This document shows positions 9,070 to 17,891 of a DNA stretch of 64,000 bases, in pieces. The stretch is from Taklimakanibacter sp049323275 (GTDB taxonomy: Bacteria > Pseudomonadota > Alphaproteobacteria > Rhizobiales > Aestuariivirgaceae). Both the position numbers and the translations under genes were made by a program. The notes under the pieces are model-generated. The model was not told the origin of the DNA. It did no database searches and saw only the letters and a list, made by a program, of their open reading frames with translations. Location of the stretch: assembly GCA_049323275.1 (NCBI GenBank), contig JBMOOM010000015.1, forward strand, positions 106,672 through 170,671, given 5' to 3'. Numbering within the stretch: position 1 is the first letter of the stretch; every line of letters begins with the position of its first letter.

Positions 9070-10461
9070 TCACTTGGGGCCGAGCATGTCTTCCGGCCGC
9101 ACGATGCGGTCGAATTCGGCGCCCGTCACATATTTGAGGCGAAGCGCTTCCTCGCGCAAGGTAGTGCCGCGCTTATGCGCCGTCTTGGCGATCTCGGCGG
9201 CCTTGTCATAGCCGATCTTGGGGGCGAGCGCGGTGACGAGCATCAAGGAACGGTCGAGCGCGGCCTTGATGTTGTCCTCACGGGCCTCGATGCCGGCGAC
9301 GCAGTGGTCGGTGAAGCTCACGGCCGCATCGGCGAGGAGACGGACAGACTGCAGGAAATTGTAGGCCATCACCGGATTGAACACGTTGAGCTCGAAATGG
9401 CCCTGGCTGTCGGCGAAGGTGAGGGTGGCGTTGTTGCCGAACACCTGGGTGCAGACCATGGTGAGCGCCTCGCACTGGGTCGGATTGACCTTGCCCGGCA
9501 TGATCGAGGAGCCGGGCTCGTTCTCGGGCAGAGACAATTCACCAAGCCCGGAGCGGGGGCCTGAGCCCAGGAAGCGGATATCGTTCGCGATCTTGAACAG
9601 CGAGGCGGCCACGGTGTTGATGGCGCCGTGGCTCATCACCATCGCGTCATGGGCGGCAAGCGCCTCGAACTTGTTGGGCGCCGTGGTGAAGGGCAGGCCG
9701 GTGATGGCGGCGATGCGCTTGGCGACCTTTTTGTCGAAGCCCTTGGGCGCGTTGAGGCCGGTGCCGACGGCGGTGCCGCCCTGGGCCAGCTCCATCAGCG
9801 CCGGCATGGTCTCGACGATGCGGGTGATGCCGTTCTGGACCTGCGTGGCGTAGCCGGAGAATTCCTGGCCGAGGGTAAGGGGCGTGGCGTCCTGGGTATG
9901 GGTGCGGCCGATCTTGATGATCCTGGCCCACTGCTTCGCCTTCTTGGCGAGCGCCCGCTGCAGATGATGCAGCGCCGGCAGGAGATCGTGATGGATCTGT
10001 TCGGCGCAGGCGATATGCATGGCGGTCGGATAGGTGTCGTTCGACGACTGGCTCATATTGACATGGTCGTTCGGATGCACCGGCGACTTGGAGCCCAAAA
10101 CGCCGCCCATCATCTCGATGGCGCGGTTGGAGATCACCTCGTTGGCGTTCATGTTGGTCTGGGTGCCGGAGCCGGTCTGCCAGACAGCGAGGGGGAAGTG
10201 ATCGTCGAGCTGGCCGTCGATGACTTCCTGGGCGGCGGCGACGATCGCCTTGCCGACCTTGCGGTCGAGCTTGCCCAGCGACATGTTCACTTCCGCCGCG
10301 GCCCGCTTGACGATGCCCAGCGCCCGGATGACCGGCTTCGGCTGCTTTTCCCAACCGATCTTGAAATTGCCGAGCGAGCGCTCCGCCTGCGCCCCCCAAT
10401 AGCGGTCGGCCCTGACCTGAATGGGGCCAAAAGTATCGGTTTCGGTACGGGTCTTGGTCAT
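9070..10461 (-). CDS. fumC: Fumarate hydratase class II
   Basis: 463 residues, the normal length. It converts fumarate to L-malate in the TCA cycle without an iron-sulfur cluster. The superfamily signature GSSIMPGKVN lies at 317-326, placing the catalytic serine at S318 as in E. coli FumC. QTGSGTQTNMNANEVI (about 95-110) and SSNDTYPTAMH form the remaining active-site segments. It is first in a minus-strand unit with DUF4169 and ribbon-helix-helix genes. The PHP-domain gene upstream is separated by 123 bases, leaving room for its own promoter. Confidence 0.97.
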   Translation of the reverse strand: MTKTRTETDTFGPIQVRADRYWGAQAERSLGNFKIGWEKQPKPVIRALGIVKRAAAEVNMSLGKLDRKVGKAIVAAAQEVIDGQLDDHFPLAVWQTGSGTQTNMNANEVISNRAIEMMGGVLGSKSPVHPNDHVNMSQSSNDTYPTAMHIACAEQIHHDLLPALHHLQRALAKKAKQWARIIKIGRTHTQDATPLTLGQEFSGYATQVQNGITRIVETMPALMELAQGGTAVGTGLNAPKGFDKKVAKRIAAITGLPFTTAPNKFEALAAHDAMVMSHGAINTVAASLFKIANDIRFLGSGPRSGLGELSLPENEPGSSIMPGKVNPTQCEALTMVCTQVFGNNATLTFADSQGHFELNVFNPVMAYNFLQSVRLLADAAVSFTDHCVAGIEAREDNIKAALDRSLMLVTALAPKIGYDKAAEIAKTAHKRGTTLREEALRLKYVTGAEFDRIVRPEDMLGPK

Positions 10462-10584
10462 CTGGTCCTGCCTTCGTGGAAGTGAGCGCCTGGGAGGGCG
10501 CCCGGTAGGGTAAGTCGGGCGCGGTCTAGCATGGCCGGCGGGTGGCTGCTAGATCGGACGGGCACCCCGGTATGACCGACACTC

Positions 10585-11514
10585 TTACAGCTGATCCTTC
10601 CAGATCGGGTTGCTCCAGGCGCGTTTGCCGGCATTGTCGATGACGGCAACGCGGAACCAGGGACTCTGCTTGGTGAGCAGCCAGCCTCTCTCCAGTTTCC
10701 GCAGATCGAGCGTCGCTTCGGTGATTGAGCGCCCCAGGCGCTGCACGGTGCGCGAATGGCCGCAGACGACGGCGATGGTGTCGACCGGCGAGGTGGCGAC
10801 GTGAAGCTCAGGCCCTTCGATCGAGATGTCGTGGATGAGGGGGCCCTGGCTCGAATAATACTGGCCGTTCTTCAACGCGGCGAGCAGCAGGTCGGGATCA
10901 TTGGCCTCGGCCTTCACCTGCACCCAGCCACCGAAATGATCGGGATGGCGGAAATGCGCGTCATCGGTGGCGAAGGCGGTGAGCCTCTTTCCCTCGGTGA
11001 GCATCTGGTCGAGCAGATAGAAGCCGTCGCCGCGGTCGCATTCGATGGCGCAGCCATGATTGTAGATTTCGACCGCATGGGCGACGTCGAGGGCGCGGCC
11101 GTCCTCGATGGTGAGCTGAGACCAGGCCGGATGGGCGATGCCGATGAAGGCGCCCGCCTCGGCGGCGCGGCGCGCCACCTGAACGCCGGTCTCCTCAGGC
11201 GCGCAGGGCGCGAAATCGAGCGGCAGGCCCGCCGCCACGATGTGCCAGAGCTCGCCGGCCGAGGTTTGGGGCGCGTGCAACTCCGAGCCGATGATGGTCG
11301 TGAAGTCATTGGAGCGGAAGGCGCGGGTGTCGGCGACAGGCCAGTCGAAATGGTCGATGAAGTGGTCCGACAGCATCATGAAATCGTAGCCGGCATCCTT
11401 GTAGGCCTGGACGACCTTTACGGGCTCGAGGACGCCGTCGGACAACGTGGAATGGGTATGGAGATTGCCCCGCCAGAACCGGCCGGGAAGGGAGAATGGC
11501 TGGAGGTGAGGCAT
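10585..11514 (-). CDS. PHP-domain metallohydrolase, CehA/McbA family
   Basis: 309 residues. The N-terminal GNLHTHSTLSDG (16-27) gives the His-x-His metal ligands of the PHP fold, and DFMMLSDHF, a central AHPAW and FATDDAH supply further metal-binding His and Asp residues. CehA/McbA-type members hydrolyse carbamates or phosphoesters, but most chromosomal copies have no known substrate. It lies 18 bases downstream of kup on the same strand, so it is probably co-transcribed. A C-terminal beta-sandwich-like region (about 215-305) follows the PHP domain. Confidence 0.8.
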   Translation of the reverse strand: MPHLQPFSLPGRFWRGNLHTHSTLSDGVLEPVKVVQAYKDAGYDFMMLSDHFIDHFDWPVADTRAFRSNDFTTIIGSELHAPQTSAGELWHIVAAGLPLDFAPCAPEETGVQVARRAAEAGAFIGIAHPAWSQLTIEDGRALDVAHAVEIYNHGCAIECDRGDGFYLLDQMLTEGKRLTAFATDDAHFRHPDHFGGWVQVKAEANDPDLLLAALKNGQYYSSQGPLIHDISIEGPELHVATSPVDTIAVVCGHSRTVQRLGRSITEATLDLRKLERGWLLTKQSPWFRVAVIDNAGKRAWSNPIWKDQL

Positions 11515-11532
11515 CGTCTTCTCTGAGATTGA

Positions 11533-13437
11533 TCAAACCGACATCTGCATGCCGAGCTCGACGACGCGTTCGGGCGGGATGCGGAAGAACTCGATGGCGC
11601 GCGCCGACTGGTTGGCGAGCATGATGAAGAGGCGCTGCTGCCAGAACGGCATCTTGGCGCGCGGCGATGTGCGGATGGCGCGGCGGCCGAGGAAATAAGA
11701 CGCCTGGCGCGGGTCGATCGAGAGGCCGTAAGGCTCGCACATGCGCAAGGCGGCCGGCACGTCGGGCTGCTCCATATAGCCGAAGCGCGCCTCGACCAGG
11801 AAGGCGCCGAGCGGCAGCTTCTTCACTTCCACCCGCTCGCTGTGCGGCACGCGCGGCACTTCCATCGTCTCGACCGAGATGAAGACCAGTATGTCGTGCA
11901 GCACGCGGTTGTGCTTGAGATTGTGCATGAGCGCGCTCGGCGCATAGACGGGATCGGTCTGCAGGAAGACGGCGGCGCCGGCGACGCGGGTCGGCGGGCG
12001 CCGTTCCAGCGACGCGAGCAGGCCTTCGAGCTCGACGCTGTCCTTGCGCAGCTTCTCGGCCAGCAGCGAGCGGCCGCGCAGCCAGGTGAGCATGGTGACG
12101 ATGATGGTGAGGCCGATCAGCACCGGCACATAGCCGCCGGCGACGAGCTTGGCGCTGTTGGCGGCGAAGAAGATGAGCTCGATGCCGAGAATGCCGATGA
12201 GGACGGGTAGCACCACCGCCGGCGGGAAATGGCGCGCATGCCAGAAGACGATGAGCGCCAGCGCCGTGTCGATGATCATCGAGATGTTGACCGCGATGCC
12301 ATAGGCGGAAGCGAGGCTGGCGGAGGAGCCGAACAGCAGCACCAGCAGGATGACGCCGGCGAAGACCAGCCAGTTGATCTGGCCGATATAGATCTGGCCC
12401 TGTTCGGTGTCGCTGGTATGGGTGATGTTCATGCGCGGCAGAAGGCCGAGCGAGATGGCCTGCTGGGCGATGGAGAAGGCGCCGGTGATGACCGCCTGGC
12501 TGGCGATCACCGTCACCAATGTGGCGAGGACGACGAGCGGGACGAGCGCCCAGGAGGGCGCCATCAGGAAAAATGGATTGGCCACCGCGCCGGGATTGGC
12601 GTGCACAAAGGCGCCCTGGCCCAGATAGTTCAGGATCAGCGAGGGGAGCACGATGAAGCTCCAGGCGAGGCGGATGGGAAAGCGGCCGAAATGGCCGAGA
12701 TCGGCATAAAGAGCCTCGCCGCCGGTCACCGCCAGGAAGACACCGGCGAAGATGATAAGGCCCATGCCCGGATCGGTGATGACGAGCTTGGCGGCATAGA
12801 TGGGGTTGAGCGCCAGGAAGATCGTCGGATCATCGCCGATATGCAGAAGGCCGAGCACCGCGATGGTCAGGAACCACAGCGTGGTGATCGGCGCGAAGAG
12901 GGAAGCGACGCTGCCGGTGCCGCGGAACTGGAAGGCGAACAAGGTGGCGAGGATGAAGAGGGTGATCGGCACCACGAAGCTGCTGAAGGCCGGATTGACG
13001 ACGGCGAGGCCCTCGACGGCCGACAGAACCGAAATGGCGGGCGTGATCATCGCGTCGCCGAAGAAGAAGGCGGCGCCCACGACGCCGAGAATGAGCACGA
13101 ATTTGCGGCGCTGGCGCAGCGCCTGCTCGGCGAGGACGACCAGGGTGAGGATGCCGCCTTCGCCCTTGTTGTCGGCGCGCATCAGGATCAGCACATATTT
13201 GATGGTGACGATGAGGATGAGCGCCCAGATGAGCAGCGACACGACCGCCAGCACGTCGGCATGCACATTGCCGCCGGCATTGGCGACATGCGCCAGCGAT
13301 TCCCGCATGGCGTAGAGCGGGCTGGTGCCGATATCGCCGAACACCACGCCGATGCTGGCGAAAGCGAGTTTCAGCTTGCGGCGGAAAGCGGCCCGCGAAT
13401 CCTCATCGCCGGCCGGCGCCGATTGCGGATCACTCAT
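11533..13437 (-). CDS. kup: Low-affinity potassium transporter Kup
   Basis: 634 residues with about 12 membrane segments and a C-terminal cytoplasmic domain of around 170 residues. The N-terminal GVVFGDIGTSPLYAMRE is the Kup/HAK/KT family signature. It mediates H+-coupled K+ uptake across the inner membrane. Tightly packed between mepA (18 bases upstream) and the PHP gene (18 bases downstream) in a minus-strand run. Rhizobia commonly carry several kup paralogues, so a paralogue number cannot be assigned. Confidence 0.95.
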   Translation of the reverse strand: MSDPQSAPAGDEDSRAAFRRKLKLAFASIGVVFGDIGTSPLYAMRESLAHVANAGGNVHADVLAVVSLLIWALILIVTIKYVLILMRADNKGEGGILTLVVLAEQALRQRRKFVLILGVVGAAFFFGDAMITPAISVLSAVEGLAVVNPAFSSFVVPITLFILATLFAFQFRGTGSVASLFAPITTLWFLTIAVLGLLHIGDDPTIFLALNPIYAAKLVITDPGMGLIIFAGVFLAVTGGEALYADLGHFGRFPIRLAWSFIVLPSLILNYLGQGAFVHANPGAVANPFFLMAPSWALVPLVVLATLVTVIASQAVITGAFSIAQQAISLGLLPRMNITHTSDTEQGQIYIGQINWLVFAGVILLVLLFGSSASLASAYGIAVNISMIIDTALALIVFWHARHFPPAVVLPVLIGILGIELIFFAANSAKLVAGGYVPVLIGLTIIVTMLTWLRGRSLLAEKLRKDSVELEGLLASLERRPPTRVAGAAVFLQTDPVYAPSALMHNLKHNRVLHDILVFISVETMEVPRVPHSERVEVKKLPLGAFLVEARFGYMEQPDVPAALRMCEPYGLSIDPRQASYFLGRRAIRTSPRAKMPFWQQRLFIMLANQSARAIEFFRIPPERVVELGMQMSV

Positions 13438-13455
13438 GCTCGGTATTCACCTGAT

Positions 13456-14376
13456 TTACTCCGCCGTCACGACGGAGCGGCATTCAGCAGGAAGACCTGT
13501 AATGGTCAAGGGCTTGGGCGGCTTCGGCGGCTTGGCATTGGGATCGCGGGGCTTGGGCGGCTTCCAGGGCGCATCGCTGTACCAGTAGGCCAGCTCCTCG
13601 CCGCAACCGGTGCCGTCCTTCGGATTGGGCGCCCATTGATCCTTGCAGCCGCCATTGGGGCAGTGGATGCGGATGTGGAAATGATAGTTGTGCCCGTAAT
13701 AAGGGCGGACCTTGGCGAGCCAGGAACGGTCGCCGGTGGCCCAGCGGCAGAGCTCGCGCTTGATCGGGGGATGGACGAAGATGCGGGCGACTTCCGGATA
13801 GGAGGCGGCGCGCTTGATCAGGCGGGCATGCGCCTCGGTCCAGACGCTGTAGTCCATCTCCTTGCGGTCCTTGACCACCAGCTTTGGGCTGATCTTCTCG
13901 CGCTCGGCGCGGCTCAGCGTGCGGTCGGGCATCTGCATCAGCCAGATATCGGCGTCGAGGCCGATCTGGTGGCTGGCATGGCCGGTCAGCATCGGACCGC
14001 CGCGCGGCTGCGATATGTCGCCGACCATCAGCCCGTTCCAGCCGTCTTTTTCGCGCGCATCGTCGGCGAGGCGCTCGAGGAGGGAGATGAGCTTGGGGTG
14101 ACCCCAATTGCGGTTGCGCGACAGGCGCATGACCTGCCAGGCCGGACCGTTCACCGGCAGGGCCTCGGCGCCGGCGAGGCAGCCCTTGGCATAGGTGCCG
14201 ATGGCGCGGGACTTCAGATTGGCCGGGGTCTTCTGGGCGCCGAAGAGTTTTTTGGCCGGGATCTCGTTGATGGCGTTGTTGGCGATGGCCGCCAGCGTGG
14301 CTGAATCGGCGCTCTGCGCCAAAGCCTGGGAGAGCGGAGCGAGCGCGAGAAAGAGAAGAGCGGCCAGTCTCAGCAC
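13456..14376 (-). CDS. mepA: Penicillin-insensitive murein endopeptidase
   Basis: 306 residues with a Sec signal peptide of about 20 residues (MLRLAALLFLALAPLSQALA). GHASHQIGLDADIW and the C-terminal HNYHFHIRIHCP supply the zinc ligands of LAS/M74 metallopeptidases, which cleave the D-alanyl-meso-diaminopimelyl crosslink of peptidoglycan in the periplasm. The last 30 residues are Pro/Lys-rich. It begins 4 bases after the sspB stop and precedes kup by 18 bases, so it sits inside an apparent sspB-mepA-kup-PHP unit. Confidence 0.93.
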   Translation of the reverse strand: MLRLAALLFLALAPLSQALAQSADSATLAAIANNAINEIPAKKLFGAQKTPANLKSRAIGTYAKGCLAGAEALPVNGPAWQVMRLSRNRNWGHPKLISLLERLADDAREKDGWNGLMVGDISQPRGGPMLTGHASHQIGLDADIWLMQMPDRTLSRAEREKISPKLVVKDRKEMDYSVWTEAHARLIKRAASYPEVARIFVHPPIKRELCRWATGDRSWLAKVRPYYGHNYHFHIRIHCPNGGCKDQWAPNPKDGTGCGEELAYWYSDAPWKPPKPRDPNAKPPKPPKPLTITGLPAECRSVVTAE

Positions 14377-14380
14377 GGGA

Positions 14381-14881
14381 TCACTTCTTTCTGAATGAAT
14401 CGAGGGATACGACGCGGCCCGATTCCGCGGGCTCCACCGCCGCCGCGGCCGGCTCGGCGCCGACCAGAGCCGGTTCGGGCTCGGGCTTGACCGGCGCTTC
14501 GGGTTCCTTGGCCGCCGGATCGAGCTTCACGGTCTCGAATTGCAGGCCGAACTGCACATAAGGATCGAGGAAGCCCTTGATGGCGTTGAAGGGAACGACA
14601 AGCTTCTCCGGAATATTGTCGAAGGACAGCTCGACCTCGAACTCATCGTCGCGCACCTGCAGATTCCAATATTGGTGCTGCAGCACGATGGTCATCTCGC
14701 GCGGATATTTCTTGTCGAGCCGTTCCGACAGGCGCACGCCCGGATAGCGGGTATCGAATGCTATATAAAAGTGATGCTCGCCGGGGAGGCCCGTCTTCAT
14801 GATCTTGCGCAGAGACGCGCGAACGACGCCCCTCAGCGCTTCCTGCGCCAGAAGGTCGTAGCGCATCAGATCTTCAGCCAT
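14381..14881 (-). CDS. sspB: ClpXP adaptor SspB, alphaproteobacterial type
   Basis: 166 residues. The folded domain (about 1-120; IAFDTRYPGVRLSERL, MTIVLQHQYWNL, LVVPFNAIKGFLDP) matches alpha-type SspB, which binds ssrA-tagged proteins and delivers them to ClpXP. A flexible Ala/Pro/Glu linker leads to the C-terminal VVSLDSFRKK, the likely ClpX-docking tail. The gene lies on the same strand as, and about 100 bases downstream of, the ssrA RNA whose tag it should recognise. A possible -10 hexamer (TATATG near 14920) suggests it may also have its own promoter. Confidence 0.93.
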   Translation of the reverse strand: MAEDLMRYDLLAQEALRGVVRASLRKIMKTGLPGEHHFYIAFDTRYPGVRLSERLDKKYPREMTIVLQHQYWNLQVRDDEFEVELSFDNIPEKLVVPFNAIKGFLDPYVQFGLQFETVKLDPAAKEPEAPVKPEPEPALVGAEPAAAAVEPAESGRVVSLDSFRKK

Positions 14882-14984
14882 AGTCCAGTCCCCGAGGCAA
14901 ATCGATTCATCGCTATCATATACTCGGCCGGGCCGGGTGAAGTCATTAAATTGAAGGGAAGTGCAGGCTTCTGTTGCCAGGTGC

Positions 14985-15280
14985 CTGCGAACCCCGCCTT
15001 AGCCGGCAAAGGCCAAGGGCTTTGATTTCGGCTTATCGCGCTGCATTAAGCAGCGAGAGCGGCCGGAGCATAGTTGTCATTGGCAACTATAAAGTGGCCC
15101 GTTACGTCGGAGCCATCTCGAGCAAAAGCTCACCCTTTACGCCCTCGTCGATCCTATTTCGCCCCCAGCAGCGGCCGCAGGTCTCTGCGGTCCCTGGTGG
15201 AGGCGCCGGGTACCGCCCCCGGGTCCGATGGGTTTATTACGATGGCCATTTATCGCCATAGCCGCCCTTGCGGGAGGCGA
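14985..15280 (-). ncRNA. ssrA: Transfer-messenger RNA, circularly permuted two-piece form
   Basis: Read on the minus strand, the acceptor piece comes first and ends in CCA at 15197-15195. A 28-base spacer (15194-15167) contains a 6-bp hairpin (CCGCAG/CTGCGG), and the coding piece follows from 15166. GGGGGCG (15166-15160) pairs with CGCCTCC (15205-15199) to give a tRNA-Ala-like acceptor stem with the G3-U70 identity pair. A T-stem CCGGG/CCCGG lies at 15206-15222. The tag frame 15084-15046 reads ANDNYAPAALAA plus TAA, with the stop in the loop of a CGCTGC/GCAGCG hairpin. A TATATT -10 box at 15290-15285 sets the 5' end near 15278. The 3' end is approximate; a nested hairpin at 14963-14988 may mark it. 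Two-piece tmRNA is known from alphaproteobacteria. Confidence 0.93.
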
Positions 15281-15439
15281 ACTGAATATAGGCGTCCCAG
15301 AGCCGGATGAAAAGGAGGAAGGTGTTACGCCAAGGTAAACTGATTTTCCGGCCATTTCACCGCAAAATCGCCATGAATCGGAACCCAACTGCCAAGGCCG
15401 CGCCGCGGCGCGGCGTTAACCAGCTACGGGGACAAAATA

Positions 15440-15754
15440 ATGAGCTCTGACTACGCTGCGGACATCCGCAAATATACCGCCCAGGTCAATGACAAGGCGG
15501 TGGACGCCATCGTGAAATTCTGCGGCATCGCCCTTAAAGGCGCCGATTCCCAGTGGGTCTCGATGAGCGACAATGCCGAGGTCCAGCGCGTGGTGACCGG
15601 CTTCTGCGCCAAGAAGCTCGGCCTCGACGCGGCCACCGCGGAAGCGGCGATCAAGGCGGTCGGCGAGAAGATGAAGGCCGACCGGACCAAGCATCGCGTC
15701 ACCGTCTATTATCTGGTGGCCGAAGAGACCGGCACCCTCGGCAAGCTGGCCTGA
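15440..15754 (+). CDS. DUF2853 family protein
   Basis: 104 residues, no signal peptide or membrane segment. The sequence (MSSDYAADIRKYTAQVND... HRVTVYYLVAEETGTLGKLA) matches the DUF2853 family of small soluble proteins found mainly in alphaproteobacteria; function unknown. A GGGGA box lies about 7 bases before the ATG. It is monocistronic: ssrA diverges upstream, and an intrinsic terminator follows at 15768-15792. Confidence 0.8.
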   Translation: MSSDYAADIRKYTAQVNDKAVDAIVKFCGIALKGADSQWVSMSDNAEVQRVVTGFCAKKLGLDAATAEAAIKAVGEKMKADRTKHRVTVYYLVAEETGTLGKLA

Positions 15755-15767
15755 TTTCCTTGTTCAT

Positions 15768-15792
15768 GGCGGCGTGGCCGCGCCGCCGTTTT
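15768..15792 (+). terminator. Intrinsic terminator after the DUF2853 gene
   Basis: A 7-bp all-GC stem (GGCGGCG 15768-15774, CGCCGCC 15781-15787) with a 6-base loop is followed by GTTTTC. It separates the DUF2853 gene from thyA. Confidence 0.65.
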
Positions 15793-15831
15793 CATTGAGG
15801 TGGAGGGGCGGAATCGGCTAGATTCGGTCCC

Positions 15832-16626
15832 ATGCAGCAATATCTCGATCTCATGCGCCATGTGCGCGACCACGGCGCGCGCAAGACCGATCGCACGGGC
15901 ACCGGCACCTTGTCGGTGCTCGGCCATCAGATGCGCTTCGACCTGGCGCAGGGCTTTCCCGTGCTCACCACCAAGAGGCTGCATCTGCGCTCGATCATCC
16001 ACGAGCTTCTGTGGTTCCTGCGCGGCGACACCAATATCAAGTATTTGAAAGACAATGGCGTCACCATCTGGGACGAATGGGCCGACAAGGACGGCAATCT
16101 CGGTCCCGTCTATGGCGCGCAGTGGCGCTCCTGGCCGGCGCGCGACGGCTCGACCATCGACCAGATCGCCGACGTCATCACCCGCATCCGCAAGAATCCG
16201 GATTCGCGCCGTCTCATCGTGACGGCGTGGAATCCGGCCGATGTCGACAGGATGGCGCTGCCGCCCTGCCACTGCCTGTTCCAGTTCTATGTCGCCAATG
16301 GGCGGCTGTCCTGCCAGCTCTACCAGCGCTCGGCCGACATCTTCATCGGCGTGCCGTTCAATATCGCATCCTATGCGCTCCTCACCCACATGGTGGCGCA
16401 TGTCACCGGGCTCAAGGCCGGCGAGTTCGTGCATACGCTGGGCGATGCGCATCTCTATCTCAACCATCTCGACCAGGCCAATGAGCAGCTGATGCGGACG
16501 CCGCTGCCGCTGCCGCGCCTCGTCATCAAGCGCGACGTGAAGGCGATCGACGACTTCCGCTTCGAGGATTTCGAGATCGTCGGCTACCAGTCGCATCCGC
16601 ATATCGCCGCTCCGGTCGCGGTGTAA
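15832..16626 (+). CDS. thyA: Thymidylate synthase
   Basis: 264 residues, identical in length to E. coli ThyA. It methylates dUMP to dTMP using methylene-tetrahydrofolate. The catalytic cysteine is C146 in PPCHC; TKRLHLRSIIHELLWFLRGDTN and the C-terminal DFEIVGYQSHPHI with terminal PVAV are all family-typical. folA lies 1.3 kb downstream on the same strand; its product regenerates tetrahydrofolate from the dihydrofolate made here. CPBP protease and GNAT genes lie between them in a closely packed run. Confidence 0.97.
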   Translation: MQQYLDLMRHVRDHGARKTDRTGTGTLSVLGHQMRFDLAQGFPVLTTKRLHLRSIIHELLWFLRGDTNIKYLKDNGVTIWDEWADKDGNLGPVYGAQWRSWPARDGSTIDQIADVITRIRKNPDSRRLIVTAWNPADVDRMALPPCHCLFQFYVANGRLSCQLYQRSADIFIGVPFNIASYALLTHMVAHVTGLKAGEFVHTLGDAHLYLNHLDQANEQLMRTPLPLPRLVIKRDVKAIDDFRFEDFEIVGYQSHPHIAAPVAV

Positions 16627-16632
16627 ACCGGG

Positions 16633-17409
16633 ATGAACTGGATCGGGGCGGATTTCCAGGCGGGCCTGAGCCATGCGCTCTATCGCCCATTCAATCCATC
16701 CGGATTATGGACGACTATCGCGATCTTCGTGGGCCTCTTCGTTCTCAACCAGATCATCCTGGTGCCGGCTTTCGGCATCGGCATTCTTGCCCTGTCCTCG
16801 GGCACGCTGCAGGATGACAGCGGATGGCTGCGCGCTCTGCTGCTGGCCATTCTTCCGGCGAGCCTCGTCACCGCCTGGATCGGCTGGATATTCGCGCGCC
16901 GGCGCGGCGCCGACCCGCGTGACGTGCTGGCGCTCAGGCTTCCCGATCTCGGCATCCTCGGCTGGGCTCTGGTCGTCGCCGGATTCTTCGTCGCCATCAG
17001 CGTGTTGTTCTTCCTGCTCGCCACGGTCTTCGGCTTCGATCTCCAGTCATCCGGCATGGTCGAGCAAGGGACGATGCGGTTCGGACATGATCCGCTGTTC
17101 TTTCTCATCGCCGGCGGACTCGTCATCGGCGCGCCCTTGGCGGAGGAGATCATCTTCCGTGGGCAGATCTTCTCGGCGCTCTCGCAAACGCCGCTGGGCT
17201 TGAGCGGCGCGTCGCTCATCACCTCCGCTCTGTGGGCGGGAATACACTGGCCCACCCAGGAGCTTTACGTCGTCGGCCTGCTTTTCCTCATGGGATTGCT
17301 TCTGTGCTGGCTCCTGGTGCGTTTCGGCAGCCTGTGGGTGACGATCGCCTGCCACGCGGCATGGAACGCCATGTCGGCCTACGCGCTTTATACGATGGCG
17401 CCGCAATGA
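16633..17409 (+). CDS. CPBP-family intramembrane metalloprotease
   Basis: 258 residues with about seven to eight membrane segments. EEIIFRG near 173-179 and a downstream AGIHWPTQE supply the EExxxR and HxxxE/H motifs of the Abi/CPBP (Rce1-like) glutamic or metalloprotease family. Members cleave membrane-anchored peptides; bacterial substrates are mostly unknown. It begins 6 bases after thyA, and its TGA overlaps the ATG of the GNAT gene (ATGA), so the two are translationally coupled. Confidence 0.85.
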   Translation: MNWIGADFQAGLSHALYRPFNPSGLWTTIAIFVGLFVLNQIILVPAFGIGILALSSGTLQDDSGWLRALLLAILPASLVTAWIGWIFARRRGADPRDVLALRLPDLGILGWALVVAGFFVAISVLFFLLATVFGFDLQSSGMVEQGTMRFGHDPLFFLIAGGLVIGAPLAEEIIFRGQIFSALSQTPLGLSGASLITSALWAGIHWPTQELYVVGLLFLMGLLLCWLLVRFGSLWVTIACHAAWNAMSAYALYTMAPQ

Positions 17410-17891
17410 CGATAGATGTCCGTCCGATCAGGCCCGGCGAGGGGCCGGCGCTCCTGGCGATGACGCGCGCTCTGGCGGAATCGCACGGCTTCCTCGACAA
17501 ATACACGGCGACAGCCGCGGATCTCGAGCGCGCGCTTTTCGCGCCCGATCCCATCGTCGGCTGTCTGCTTGCCTTCTGCGACGGCGAGCCGGCGGGCTGC
17601 GCCTTCTGGCACCGGAGCTTCACCACCGCGCGGGGCTGCGAGGTGATGTATCTGGAGGATCTGTCGGTGCTGCCGGCCTATCAGCGCCGCGGCATCGGGC
17701 ATGCCCTGCTGCAGAAGCTCGCGGTCGAGGCGCGCAGCCGCGGCTTTCCCAGCATCTACTGGCTGAGCATGGGCTGGAACGACAAGGCCCAGGCGCTTTA
17801 TGAGAAGACCGGCGCCACCTGCGACGAGGGCATGCGCTATTACCGGCTAGCCGATGAGGCGCTGATCCGGCTGGCGGAGGCGAAGTCATGA
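17406..17891 (+). CDS. GNAT-family N-acetyltransferase
   Basis: 161 residues from ATG 17406, chosen because it forms an ATGA overlap with the CPBP stop; longer in-frame extensions would run antisense-free but inside the protease gene. The acetyl-CoA binding motif A is VLPAYQRRGIGHALLQKL, followed by a GNAT motif B region (NDKAQALYEKTGA). The acceptor substrate cannot be deduced. It overlaps the folA start by 4 bases (ATGA), so CPBP, GNAT and folA form a coupled string. Confidence 0.88.
   Translation: MTIDVRPIRPGEGPALLAMTRALAESHGFLDKYTATAADLERALFAPDPIVGCLLAFCDGEPAGCAFWHRSFTTARGCEVMYLEDLSVLPAYQRRGIGHALLQKLAVEARSRGFPSIYWLSMGWNDKAQALYEKTGATCDEGMRYYRLADEALIRLAEAKS

Noticed and set aside
12229..14304. 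691-codon plus-strand frame
   Set aside because: Antisense to kup and mepA, both complete and recognisable; the frame is Asp/Glu/His/Arg-rich, typical of GC-rich antisense shadows.
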